From: Actinomycetospora callitridis
GTDB taxonomy: Bacteria; Actinomycetota; Actinomycetes; Mycobacteriales; Pseudonocardiaceae
Direction: 5' to 3'
Assembly: GCF_028737265.1 (NCBI RefSeq)
Contig: NZ_JAQZAK010000002.1
Coordinates: 124,001 to 188,000 of the forward strand
Length of the DNA: 64,000 nucleotides
The notes under the pieces were generated by a model, which saw only the letters and a list, made by a program, of their open reading frames with translations, was not told the origin of the DNA and made no database searches. Shown here piece by piece: positions 35,136 to 43,900 of the stretch. Positions within the stretch are counted from its first letter, which is position 1. Every line of letters starts with the position of its first letter. The position numbers and the translations under genes are program-made.

Positions 35136-35429
35136 TCAGGCGTCGAGCTGACGCGCGGGGACGACACGGACGGGTGGCCCCTGGAGTCCGAGTTGTCGTG
35201 CGATCGCCGGGATCGCCGGGTCCGCGAGGAACCCGTCGTAGTCCTCCTGATCCCAGTCGAAGACGGACCACAGCCGGTGCGGGTCGTCGGGATCGACGTA
35301 GGCCCGGGCGGCACGGCAGCCGTGCTCGCGCCGCTTCTCCACCCCGACGTTCTCGAAGACGTCCAGAAAGCGATCCGGGTCGGTGACCCTGGCGACGGTG
35401 ACGATCACTGCCTCTGCTCCTTCGGCCAT
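35136..35429 (-). CDS. Small ferredoxin-like alpha/beta-barrel (ABM-like) protein
   Basis: A 97-aa protein that starts with the strand VIVTVARVTDPDRFLDVFE and continues with HGCRAARAYVDPDDPHRLWSV and a final FLADPAIPAIARQLGL helix. This is the layout of dimeric alpha+beta barrel proteins such as antibiotic-biosynthesis monooxygenases. No catalytic residue can be named. It is convergent with menB, 15 bases apart. Confidence 0.7.
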   Translation of the reverse strand: MAEGAEAVIVTVARVTDPDRFLDVFENVGVEKRREHGCRAARAYVDPDDPHRLWSVFDWDQEDYDGFLADPAIPAIARQLGLQGPPVRVVPARQLDA

Positions 35430-35549
35430 CCGGATGGACCTCGCGAACCGGTCAGAACGGTAAGAACTCGACCGCGGTCGAGGTCAAGGCCGTGCCCGGT
35501 TCGCGAGATGTCCTCCGCGCAGCAGCTGACCGCGGGACGTCGCTCCTGG

Positions 35550-35555
35550 TAGGAC
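35550..35555 (+). promoter_or_regulatory. -10 box of the DUF1801 gene (leaderless type)
   Basis: TAGGAC ends seven bases before the GTG at 35563, matching the leaderless spacing found elsewhere in this window. The last base differs from the TAnnnT consensus. Confidence 0.35.
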
Positions 35556-35562
35556 CGACGCC

Positions 35563-35922
35563 GTGGCCGTACACGAGGACGTCGACGCCTACATCGCGGC
35601 CGCCGCGCCCGGCCGCCAGGACGCGCTGCGGGCGCTCCGCCGCGACTGCCGGCAGTGCCTGCCCGGCTTCTCCGAGGAGATCCGGCACGGGATGCCCGCC
35701 TACGTGCGCGACGGCGAGACGGAGCTGGCCTTCGCGAGCCAGAAGCAGCACCTGGCGCTGTACGTGATGCGCGCCGACGTCCTCGACCGCCACCGCGACG
35801 AGCTCGCGCACCTGGACGTCGGCAAGGGCTGCGTCCGGTTCCGTCGCGTCGACCAGATCGACCACGGCCTCGTCCGCACGATGCTCACCGAGACCGCGGC
35901 GTCGCGGGACCCGGTCCGCTGA
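35563..35922 (+). CDS. DUF1801 domain protein
   Basis: A 119-aa YdhG-like protein. The family pattern is clear: DVDAYIAAAAPGRQDALRAL at the start, CLPGFSEEIRHGMPAY in the middle, then LAFASQKQHLALYVM and GKGCVRFRRVDQID. The fold is related to SCP2/iron-chaperone-like proteins, but the function is not established. GTG start at 35563. Eighty bases before the NmrA-like gene. Confidence 0.85.
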   Translation: MAVHEDVDAYIAAAAPGRQDALRALRRDCRQCLPGFSEEIRHGMPAYVRDGETELAFASQKQHLALYVMRADVLDRHRDELAHLDVGKGCVRFRRVDQIDHGLVRTMLTETAASRDPVR

Positions 35923-36002
35923 GCCGGGCCGGCCCCGGAAGACACGGCCTGCCGTCGGTGTTGCCGCGATCACCGAAGGAGCCGAGCACAGGGAGACGCC
36001 GG

Positions 36003-36851
36003 ATGGGCGAGGACGGACGGCCGGGGATCGCGGTCACCGGAGCGACGGGGCGTCTCGGGGGGCGCGTGGCGCGGCTGCTCGCCGCGCGCGGCGTGGCCCA
36101 GCGGCTGGCCGTCCGGAGCCCCGAGCGTGCGCCGGACCTCGCGGGCGCCGTCCCCGTCCGGTGCGCCTACGACGAACCCGAGCTGGTCCGGACCGCCCTC
36201 GACGGCGTGGAGACGGTCCTCATGGTCTCCGGCTCCGAGACGCCCGACCGCGTCGAGCAGCACCGGACGTTCATCGACGCGGCGGCGGCCGCCGGCGTGC
36301 GCCGACTCGTCTACGTCTCCTTCTTCGGGGCCTCCCCCACGGCGACCTTCACCCTCGCGCGCGACCACTGGGCCACCGAGGAGCACCTCCGCGCGAGCGG
36401 ACTGGCCACGGTGCTGCTCCGCGACAACTTCTACCTCGACTTCCTGCCCGAGCTCGTCGAGGCCGACGGCGTCATCCGCGGCCCCGCCGGCACCGGTCGG
36501 GTGGCGGCCGTCGCCCAGGACGACATCGCCGAGGCGGCCGCCGCGATCCTCGTCGACCCGAGCGGGCACGACGGCGCGACCTACAGCCTCACCGGCCCCG
36601 AGGCCCTCACGCTCGAGGAGGCCGCGGGCGTCATCTCCCGCCGCACCGGCCGGTCCGTGACGTTCGAGGACCAGACCGTGGACGCGGCCTACGCCTCCCG
36701 CGCCGGGCAGGCTCCCGACTGGCAGCTCGACGCGTGGGTCAGCACCTACACCGCCATCGCGAGCGGGGAGCTCGACGGCGTCACCGACGACATCCCGACC
36801 CTCACCGGGCACCGTGCGCGCTCCCTCGACGACCTGCTCGCCGAGCGCTGA
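36003..36851 (+). CDS. NmrA-like NAD(P)-binding protein
   Basis: A 282-aa atypical SDR. The dinucleotide motif is ITGATG-like (AVTGATGRLGGRVARLL), followed by the NmrA pattern VETVLMVSGSE, AAAAGVRRLVYVSFFGA and TVLLRDNFYLDFLPE. The Tyr-x3-Lys pair of classical SDRs is absent. Related proteins are quinone or NADP-sensing oxidoreductases (QOR2-like). Substrate unknown. ATG at 36003 with GGAG about ten bases upstream. Confidence 0.85.
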   Translation: MGEDGRPGIAVTGATGRLGGRVARLLAARGVAQRLAVRSPERAPDLAGAVPVRCAYDEPELVRTALDGVETVLMVSGSETPDRVEQHRTFIDAAAAAGVRRLVYVSFFGASPTATFTLARDHWATEEHLRASGLATVLLRDNFYLDFLPELVEADGVIRGPAGTGRVAAVAQDDIAEAAAAILVDPSGHDGATYSLTGPEALTLEEAAGVISRRTGRSVTFEDQTVDAAYASRAGQAPDWQLDAWVSTYTAIASGELDGVTDDIPTLTGHRARSLDDLLAER

Positions 36852-36938
36852 ACCGGGTTACGCCCACAGCGAGATCGCCCGCGCCGGGGGCGCACCGCAC
36901 GGCACGATCACCCCGAACCATCGGCGGAGGAGGATCCC

Positions 36939-37679
36939 TTGGCGCGCACCGCGGTCGAGATCGAGACGCACGACGGGACCTGCCCCGCGACCCTGCACAC
37001 GCCCGAGGGCGACGGGTCGTGGCCGGGCGTCCTCTACTACCCGGACGCGGGCGGGGTCCGGGAGACCTTCTCCGCGATGGCCGACCGGCTGGCCGGCCGC
37101 GGTTTCGCGGTGCTGCTGCCCGACATCTACCACCGGACGCCCTACGCGCCCTTCGACACGACGACGCTCTTCGGGGACCCCGAGGAGTTCGCCCGGCTCA
37201 CGGCCCTCGTCCGCGCCCTGACGCCCGAGAAGTCCGACGACGACGCGGGCGCGTTCCTCGCGGCGCTCGCCGGGCGACCCGAGGTCGCGGACCCGGCCCT
37301 CGGCACCGTCGGGTACTGCTTCGGCGCCGGGATGGCCTTGCGCGCCGCCGGCCACCATCCCGGGTCGGTGGCCGCCACGGCCACGTTCCACGGCGGGGGC
37401 CTCGCGGTCGCCGACGACCCGACGAGCCCCCACCTCGTCGCCGACCGCATCCGCGCCGCCGTCTACGTCGCCGCCGCCACCGACGACGCCGCCTTCGACG
37501 CCGACCAGCACCGGCGGCTGCGCGACGCGTTCGACGCCGCGGGGGTGCGGGCCGAGATCGAGACCTACCCCGCCGCCCACGGCTTCGCGGTGCCCGACAA
37601 CCCCACGCACGACCCCGCCGCCGACCGGCGCCACCTCGAGACGATGACGACCTTCCTCACGGCGCACCTGGCGCCCTGA
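36939..37679 (+). CDS. Dienelactone hydrolase family protein
   Basis: A 246-aa alpha/beta hydrolase with a cysteine nucleophile: VGYCFGAGMA, C127. The Asp is in the region VAAATDDAAFD and the His in PAAHGFAVPD, completing a Cys-Asp-His triad. Dienelactone hydrolases act in chlorocatechol breakdown, but most bacterial copies have unknown ester substrates. The TTG at 36939 is chosen because a very strong SD (GGAGGAGG) ends six bases upstream. Confidence 0.88.
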   Translation: MARTAVEIETHDGTCPATLHTPEGDGSWPGVLYYPDAGGVRETFSAMADRLAGRGFAVLLPDIYHRTPYAPFDTTTLFGDPEEFARLTALVRALTPEKSDDDAGAFLAALAGRPEVADPALGTVGYCFGAGMALRAAGHHPGSVAATATFHGGGLAVADDPTSPHLVADRIRAAVYVAAATDDAAFDADQHRRLRDAFDAAGVRAEIETYPAAHGFAVPDNPTHDPAADRRHLETMTTFLTAHLAP

Positions 37680-37708
37680 GCCGCGGGGCGCTCGTCCATG
37701 CTGGCGCC

Positions 37709-38233
37709 GTGACGGAGCTCTTCGGCGCCCCGAGGCCCGCCCGACGCGACCCGGGGCCGGTCGGCAAGGCGATCCTGGTGGTCCTCTGGCTCGTGATCGG
37801 GGTGATGCCGATCGCCTTCTCGATCTCGGACGTGCGGCTCGCGTCGGGGGCCGTCGGCAGCCCGGGGACACTCACCGTCGAGCAGTGCACCGACCTCGGG
37901 AGGGGCCGCTACGACTGCGTCGGCACCTTCGTCCCCGCCGGCGGCGGCACCCCGATCGCCGTCGACGCCACGCCGGACTCGACGCCCGGCGAGAGCCGGC
38001 CGGCCCAGCTCGGCCCGGAGGGCGACCGCGCCGTGCCCAACGGGACCGCGGGCGTCCTCGCCGCGCTCACCCTGCCGTTCCTCGGCGTCGCGGTCCTCGG
38101 GCTGCTGCCCGCCGTCGTCATGTGGGGCACCGGGCGCACGCGGAACATCCGCCCGGCGCTCTTCTGGGGTGCCGTGGTGGCCGTGATCGGCGGGGTGGGC
38201 GTCGTCGTCGGGATGGTCGCCGCGTACTCCTGA
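37709..38233 (+). CDS. Hypothetical membrane protein, three TM segments
   Basis: A 174-aa protein with a first membrane helix (AILVVLWLVIGVMPIAFSI), a loop of about 70 residues on the outer side carrying two cysteines (EQCTDLG, YDCVGTF) that probably form a disulfide, and two more helices near the C-terminus. Not recognised. GTG at 37709, 29 bases after the dienelactone hydrolase gene. It converges on the symporter gene. Confidence 0.65.
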   Translation: MTELFGAPRPARRDPGPVGKAILVVLWLVIGVMPIAFSISDVRLASGAVGSPGTLTVEQCTDLGRGRYDCVGTFVPAGGGTPIAVDATPDSTPGESRPAQLGPEGDRAVPNGTAGVLAALTLPFLGVAVLGLLPAVVMWGTGRTRNIRPALFWGAVVAVIGGVGVVVGMVAAYS

Positions 38234-38308
38234 GCGGCGCCCGGTCCGTCCGGTCGTGTCCCCGCACGCCTCGGCGAGACGGGGAGAGCGCGCGACGTCG
38301 CACGGGAC

Positions 38309-39817
38309 TCAGGCCGCCCCGACCGTCGCCTCCTGCGCCGGCACCGGGTCCTCGGACGGGCTGTCGCCGGGGCGCCCGACCACCAGGGACCCGATCACGC
38401 AGACCCCGACGTTCACGGCGAGCCCGAGCAGCCCGCCCGGCACGCCGCCGAGGTCGTCGACGCCGGCGAGGGTGAGGCCGCCGGCGATCAGCGCGCCGGC
38501 GAGCATCCCCCAGAACGCCGGACCCGCCGCCATGCGCCGCCAGTACAGGCCGAGCATGAACACCGGGGCGAGCTGCACGATCAGCTCGAACTTGAGCACG
38601 AAGATGTCGTAGAGCGTGCCCGGCGGGTTCCAGGCGATCACGAGGAGGATCGCGACGGCGACGACTCCCGCGATCTTGCCGACGAGCACCTGGCGCTTCT
38701 CCGGCGCGGCCGGGTTGACGTGCCGGCCGTAGACGTCACGGGCGACCACCGACGAGAACGCCAGCAGCGCCGAGTCAGCGGTGGACACGATGGCCGCCAC
38801 GACCCCGCCGAACAGCAGGATCATCATGATGTAGAAGAAGACACCGAGCCCCGCGACCTCGTTGGCGATCATGCCGACGAGCTGCTCGGAGTCGTCCTCG
38901 GACAGACCGGGGAAGAGCTGGGTGCCGACGATGCCCACCACGAACACGACCGCGGTGGTCAGCAGCGGCATCCACGCCATGACCGCGAGGGAGCGCTTGA
39001 GCGTGCGCTCGCTGCGCGCCGCGTAGATGCGCTGGATCGCGTGCGGGTACACCGCAGCGCCCAACCCGATGAGGACGATCATCGACAGCCACTCGACGGA
39101 GTCGGCGGTGGCGGGCACGGCGACCTTCTCCGGGTCGGTGTCGGCCAAGGTCGCGGTCACACCCGTGACGTCGCCGCCCACGAGGTAGAGCGCCCCGAAC
39201 AGCAGGACCGCGACCCCGACGAGCAGCGCGATGCCCTGCATGACGTCGGTGAGCGCCACGGCGCGCATCCCGCCCGACCACGAGTAGATCAGCATGACGA
39301 GGACGAACGCGATGACGCCGACCTCGTAGGGGATCGTCGCGCCGGTCAGCCCGGAGATCCCCTGGCCCATCGCCACCAGCTGCTCGAGCAGGTAGTTGGC
39401 GAGGCCCCAGAGCATGAGCACGGCGGCCAGGATCGTCAGCTTGCCCTTGCCGAACCGGTGCCGGACCCAGTCGATGGGGGTGATGAAGCCCTCGCGCTTG
39501 GCGACGACGTAGAGCCGCGGCGCGAAGATCAGGTACGCCGCGATGACGGCGACCATGAACGGCACCGACTGCCACCACGTGAAGCCCGACCGGTACGCCT
39601 CGGGCGCGTAGCCGACGATGGAGTTGCCGCTGTACTGCGTCGCATAGAGCGTGAAGAACAGCGCGACGAAGCCGAGGCCGCTCCCGGAGAGGTAGTAGCT
39701 GCGCGCCGAGCTCGACGTGGTGCCACGCCCGGCCCACCACCCGATGACCAACATGATCACGGCATAGGCGGAGAGGACGAGCACCCCGCTGGTGCCGGAG
39801 AACGTCAGTTCGTTCAC
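38309..39817 (-). CDS. Sodium:solute symporter (SSS family)
   Basis: A 502-aa transporter with about 13 membrane segments. Family features: SYYLSGSGLGFVALFFTLYATQ, YSGNSIVGY in TM2, and the sodium-site helix VVAAIVSTADSALLAFSSVVARD in TM8. It is of the proline/pantothenate-like group. It is translationally coupled (GTGA) to an upstream small membrane gene, and a GntR/FCD regulator lies just before that. The substrate is probably an organic acid or amino acid, inferred from the FCD regulator. Confidence 0.9.
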   Translation of the reverse strand: MNELTFSGTSGVLVLSAYAVIMLVIGWWAGRGTTSSSARSYYLSGSGLGFVALFFTLYATQYSGNSIVGYAPEAYRSGFTWWQSVPFMVAVIAAYLIFAPRLYVVAKREGFITPIDWVRHRFGKGKLTILAAVLMLWGLANYLLEQLVAMGQGISGLTGATIPYEVGVIAFVLVMLIYSWSGGMRAVALTDVMQGIALLVGVAVLLFGALYLVGGDVTGVTATLADTDPEKVAVPATADSVEWLSMIVLIGLGAAVYPHAIQRIYAARSERTLKRSLAVMAWMPLLTTAVVFVVGIVGTQLFPGLSEDDSEQLVGMIANEVAGLGVFFYIMMILLFGGVVAAIVSTADSALLAFSSVVARDVYGRHVNPAAPEKRQVLVGKIAGVVAVAILLVIAWNPPGTLYDIFVLKFELIVQLAPVFMLGLYWRRMAAGPAFWGMLAGALIAGGLTLAGVDDLGGVPGGLLGLAVNVGVCVIGSLVVGRPGDSPSEDPVPAQEATVGAA

Positions 39818-40131
39818 GACGTCGCCTCCTCGCGTGCGGCCGCTTCCTCGGCGGGCTCGGCGAGGTTCCAGTCGCGCAGGCAGGCCCAGCACGTCAGGGC
39901 ACTGAACGCCAGCGTAGCCGCGACGCTGATCAGCAGCCAGTAGGGCACCCCACCCACGAGCGGGCGGATCGAGCCCGTCGGCAGGTACAGGGGCACACCC
40001 GCAATGATCACGACGGCCATGGCGATCCACAGCCGGGGCCTGCGGATCGGCTCGCGCAGCGGCCGGGCCGGAGGCGGTGATCCCCCGGCGTGCGGCGCCG
40101 GGTCAGGCGATGTGGAACGTCCTCGGTCCAT
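39814..40131 (-). CDS. Small two-TM partner of the SSS transporter
   Basis: A 105-aa protein with a Pro-rich start, two hydrophobic helices (LWIAMAVVIIAGVPLYL and YWLLISVAATLAFSALTCWA) and an acidic tail. SSS transporters with a short DUF3311-like or similar partner are common, and the 4-bp overlap with the symporter gene argues that they work together. ATG at 40131. It follows the GntR gene by 26 bases on the same strand. Confidence 0.75.
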   Translation of the reverse strand: MDRGRSTSPDPAPHAGGSPPPARPLREPIRRPRLWIAMAVVIIAGVPLYLPTGSIRPLVGGVPYWLLISVAATLAFSALTCWACLRDWNLAEPAEEAAAREEATS

Positions 40132-40157
40132 CGGTCCTCCCGTCGTGGTTCCGGCGG

Positions 40158-40856
40158 TCAGCGGCCGCCGTCGCCGGTCTGTCCGGCGTCCAGGTGGGTT
40201 CCGGGTGCGGGGTCGGCGTCGCGCAGCGAGCGCAGCGTGGCCCCGGCCGCGCGGATGTGGGCCTGCATCACCGCGGCCGCCCAGTCGCCGTCGCCGGCGG
40301 CGAGGGCTTCGACGAGCTCGCGGTGCGCGGCGTTGCTGCGGCGCAGCTCGGCCTCGGAGTAGGTGTGGAAGGTCCGGCGCACCACCGGGACGTCGATGAG
40401 CCGCACGAGCAGGTCGGGCAGCAGCTTCCCGGCGGCGCGGTGGACGGCGCGATGCAGCTCCATGTTCAGGCGGGTGATCTCGTCGACGCCGTCTGCCGCA
40501 TCCGCCCCCTTGGCCGCCTGCGCCTCCATGCGCGTGCAGAGATCGGTCAGCGCGACGAGGTCGACCCCTCCACCGATGGCGGCCCGCCGCGCGGCATGCC
40601 CCTCGAGGAGGGCTCGCAGCTCCACGAGCTCGGCGATGTCGTCGTCGCGCCAGCGCACGACCTCGGCCCCACGGTGTGGGGTGACGGTCACGAGCCCGTC
40701 GGCCTCCAGCCGGCGCAGTGCCTCACGAACGGGGGTGCGACTGAGACCGAAGCGCTCGGCGATCTCCTCCTCCCGCAGCCGCGAACCGGGCTCGCAGCGG
40801 CCGCCGAGGATGTCGGCACGCAGCTCCTCGTGCACGCGCACTGCCGACTGCGACAT
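40158..40856 (-). CDS. GntR-family transcriptional regulator (FCD domain)
   Basis: A 232-aa regulator. The winged helix includes LREEEIAERFGLSRTPVREALRRLEADGLV, quoted here in two parts: LREEEIAERFGLSRTP and VREALRRLEADGLV. The FCD effector domain covers about residues 75-215, with metal-ligand-type residues in the helices ending NMELHRAVHRAAG and SNAAHRELVEAL. Such proteins sense organic acids. It is the first gene of the run leading to the symporter, and two matching inverted repeats lie upstream, so autoregulation and control of uptake are likely. Confidence 0.9.
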   Translation of the reverse strand: MSQSAVRVHEELRADILGGRCEPGSRLREEEIAERFGLSRTPVREALRRLEADGLVTVTPHRGAEVVRWRDDDIAELVELRALLEGHAARRAAIGGGVDLVALTDLCTRMEAQAAKGADAADGVDEITRLNMELHRAVHRAAGKLLPDLLVRLIDVPVVRRTFHTYSEAELRRSNAAHRELVEALAAGDGDWAAAVMQAHIRAAGATLRSLRDADPAPGTHLDAGQTGDGGR

Positions 40857-40872
40857 CCGGCACCTCCTCGCT

Positions 40873-40883
40873 CTGTGTACAAG
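40873..40883 (-). promoter_or_regulatory. GntR operator-like site 1
   Basis: CTTGTACACAG on the minus strand, 17 bases upstream of the regulator ATG. It matches site 2 (CTTGTACACAAG) except at the end, in opposite orientation, with centres about 73 bp apart (near seven helical turns). Confidence 0.5.
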
Positions 40884-40945
40884 CTAAGAGGACGAACGGT
40901 TACAGACAAGGCATCGGCCGGGAAGAATCAGGGCGCCCGGGCATG

Positions 40946-40957
40946 CTTGTACACAAG
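40946..40957 (+). promoter_or_regulatory. GntR operator-like site 2
   Basis: CTTGT-AC-ACAAG, a dyad with 5-bp arms. It resembles the TTGTnnACAA half-sites of FCD-type GntR proteins. It lies at the 3' side of the large polysaccharide gene (stop at 40993) and upstream of the regulator. Confidence 0.5.
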
Positions 40958-40992
40958 TACGGCGGCGTGTGTGGCGTCTGTGGGCCCGACGG

Positions 40993-43900
40993 TCAGCGTC
41001 GCGGCGTCGGGTCGTCGCCACGCCGGCTGTGCCGGCCGGGACGTCCGCCCGGCCGGTCCGCCGTCGCCGCATCCCCCGCCGCATCCCGGAACGACAGCAC
41101 CGGGTCGTGGCCCCGGGGACGGCTCGGCACGACCCCGGTCGCCGCCTCGGGCGTGCGGGACGGCCGGGGCGGGGTGGGAGAGGGCAGCGGGGGCGGCGGG
41201 GCCGGCACGGGGACGGGCACGCCGGCACCCGCCGACGTGCGCGGCACCGGGGTGTAGCGACCGGTGCCCGGGCCGGCGGAGCCGGCAGCGCCCCGCGCCC
41301 CCACCGGGACCGGCACGCCGGTGGGCGGGGACGACGGCACGGGACGGCGCGCGCCGCCGGTCGGGACCGGAGCACCTCGCGGCGCCGGTCGCGACGACGG
41401 CGCGGGCGCCCCGCGAGGCGCGGGGGCGGAGGACGGGCGGGGCTGGTCGGCGACGGGCTGTCCGGGACGCGGCTGGTCGGCCCCGGTCTGGCCTGGGCGG
41501 GGCAGGACCGCGGCGACGCGGTCGGCGTGCCCCGAGGGTGGTGCGGCCCCGACGACCCGGCCGACGAGGGCGCGCAGCGACCCCTGCGACAGCGCCGACG
41601 TGACCCCGTTCTCGACGTCGTTGGGGATCACCGGCGGGCGGGGGCCCGCGGCGGCACGACGGGCCGGGCGGCGGGCCCCGCCGCCGCTGTTCGGCAGCAG
41701 CGAGAGCGACCGTCCCGCGGCGAGGTCCTCGACCCAGCCGAACGCGAGCACGCTGACGACGACCAGGACGACGGCGATCGCGAAGTGCTGGCCCTCGGAC
41801 TCCCAGCCGAGGACGTCGCCGATCGAGGGCGAGACCGCGATGGCCACGTTGTGCCACAGGTAGATCGTGATCGCCCGGGCGTTGACGACGGTGACCAGGC
41901 GCCCGAGCAGCGGCACCCGCTCCAGCCACGCGACCGCCGGGTTGAACCGCAGCACGAGCAGCACCGCGCCGAACGAGACCAGGGCCTGGGCGAACGGGAT
42001 GTCGTTGAGGTCGATGCCGATGTCGCCGGCGGGGTGGGTGAACGCCCAGGCCAGGCCGCCCGCGACGAGCACCGCCGCGCCGCCCCAGGCCAGCAGGACG
42101 GGCAGCTTGCGCAGCGTGCCGTCGCGGTGGGCGAAGCCGAGCATCCAGCACGCGGCGAACGTGGCGCCGTCGACGAGCACGGGGCCGATCGCCCCCCACT
42201 CGCCCATCGGCGACCCGAGCACCGCGTCGAGGCCGACGACGAGCAGCGGCACCGACAGCGCCAGCAGCGGGCGCCGCCGGAACACCCACAGCATCAGGGG
42301 CGTGAGCAGCACGAACCACAGGTAGGCGCGGATGTACCAGAGGCCGACGACCGCGTCGGAGCCCCAGTCGCTGCCCGGCGGGTCGACCAGCGGGAAGACC
42401 CAGTAGAGGAGGTCCGACCACACGAGCGGCGACGTCACCGAGCCGTCGGCGTCCTGCCCGGCCCAGCCGTGCCACAGCATGAGGGGCACGGCGAGCAGGC
42501 CGAAGAACCACAGCGGGGGCAGCAGGCGGCGCAGCCGGTGACCGATGACGTCGAGGGCCTCGCCGCGGCGCAGCGACTGCACCATGAGCGACCCGCCGAG
42601 GGCGAACATGACGCCCATCGACGGGAACACCATGCTCATCCAGCCGTCGCCGAAGGCGTGGTAGGTCACGACGCGGATCAGCGCGACGGCGCGCAGGAGG
42701 TCGAGCCACCGTTCGCGGCCACCGCCGGTGCGCGGGGCGCGCGTCGCGGCGGGTTCCGCGGGCTCGGCGTCCGGCGCCGGTCCGCGCACGGCCGCCGGGG
42801 CGGGCAGGCGGTCGGCCGCGGGACGCGAGCGCCCGTCGTCTCCGAGCCGCGTGTCCGATCGCGCCGGGGCCGGGGCCGCGGGCGCGAGGTGCTCGGCGAC
42901 GGCCCCGGTGCGCTGCAGCTTCTGCCAGCGCACGCCCGCGCCGGTGAGCGCGCTGATCACGGCCTGGACCAGCACCACGTACATGAGCTGGCGGTACATG
43001 ATCTGTTGCACCGGCAGGGCCCAGAGCGGCCCGAGCGGCTCGCCGTCCATCCGGAACGCGAGCACGCCGGCGATCAGCTGCAGCAGCAGCATCGAGCCCC
43101 AGAGCAGCAGCGCCACCGCCGGGTCGCCGAAGAGCAGCCCGTAGACGAACAGCAGGTCGACCAGCGGCGCCGCCAGCGGCAGCGCGACGTGGAAGATCCC
43201 GATGTGGGCGAGCCCGAGGCGCCCCATGCGGCCCGACGCGCCGCGTTCGCGCAGCGCACGGCGGTGCTTCCAGAGCGCCTGCATGGTCCCGTAGCTCCAG
43301 CGGAACCGCTGGCGCCACAGCTGGCCCGCCGAGACCGGGGCCTCGGTCCAGGCCAGCGCACGCTCGGCGTACACGACGCGCCAGCCCGCGCGCCCGAGCG
43401 CGATCGTGAGGTCGGTGTCCTCGGCGAGGGTGTCCGAGGAGAGCCCGCCGACCTCCTGCACCGCCTCGCGGCGGAACGCGCCCGCCGCGCCGGGGATCGT
43501 GGAGATCGAGCCCCAGGTGTCCTGCACGCGCCGGTCGACGTTGAAGCCGACGACGTACTCGAGGTGCTGCATCCGCGGGATCAGGCGGTCGCGGTCGGCG
43601 ATCTTGACGTTGCCGGCGACCGCGCCGATCGCGGGGTCGGCGAACGGCGCCACGAGCTGCGCCACCGTGTCCGGCTGGAAGATCGTGTCGCCGTCGATCA
43701 TGACGATGAGGTCGTGCTTCGCGGCCGCCACGCCCCGGTTGAGCGCCTCGGACTTGCCGGCGTTGGCCTGGCGCACGACGCGCACCCGGGGCAGGGCGAG
43801 GTCCTCGAGCAGGTCGGCGGTGCCGTCGGTGGAGCCGTCGTCGACCACCACGACCTCGAGGGGATGGTCGTTCGCGAGGATCGAGCGGACGGTCGCCTCG

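Noticed and set aside
38259..38285. Weak hairpin TCCCCG/CGGGGA between the convergent membrane protein and symporter genes
   Set aside because: Only a 6-bp stem with a 15-base loop; too weak to call a terminator.
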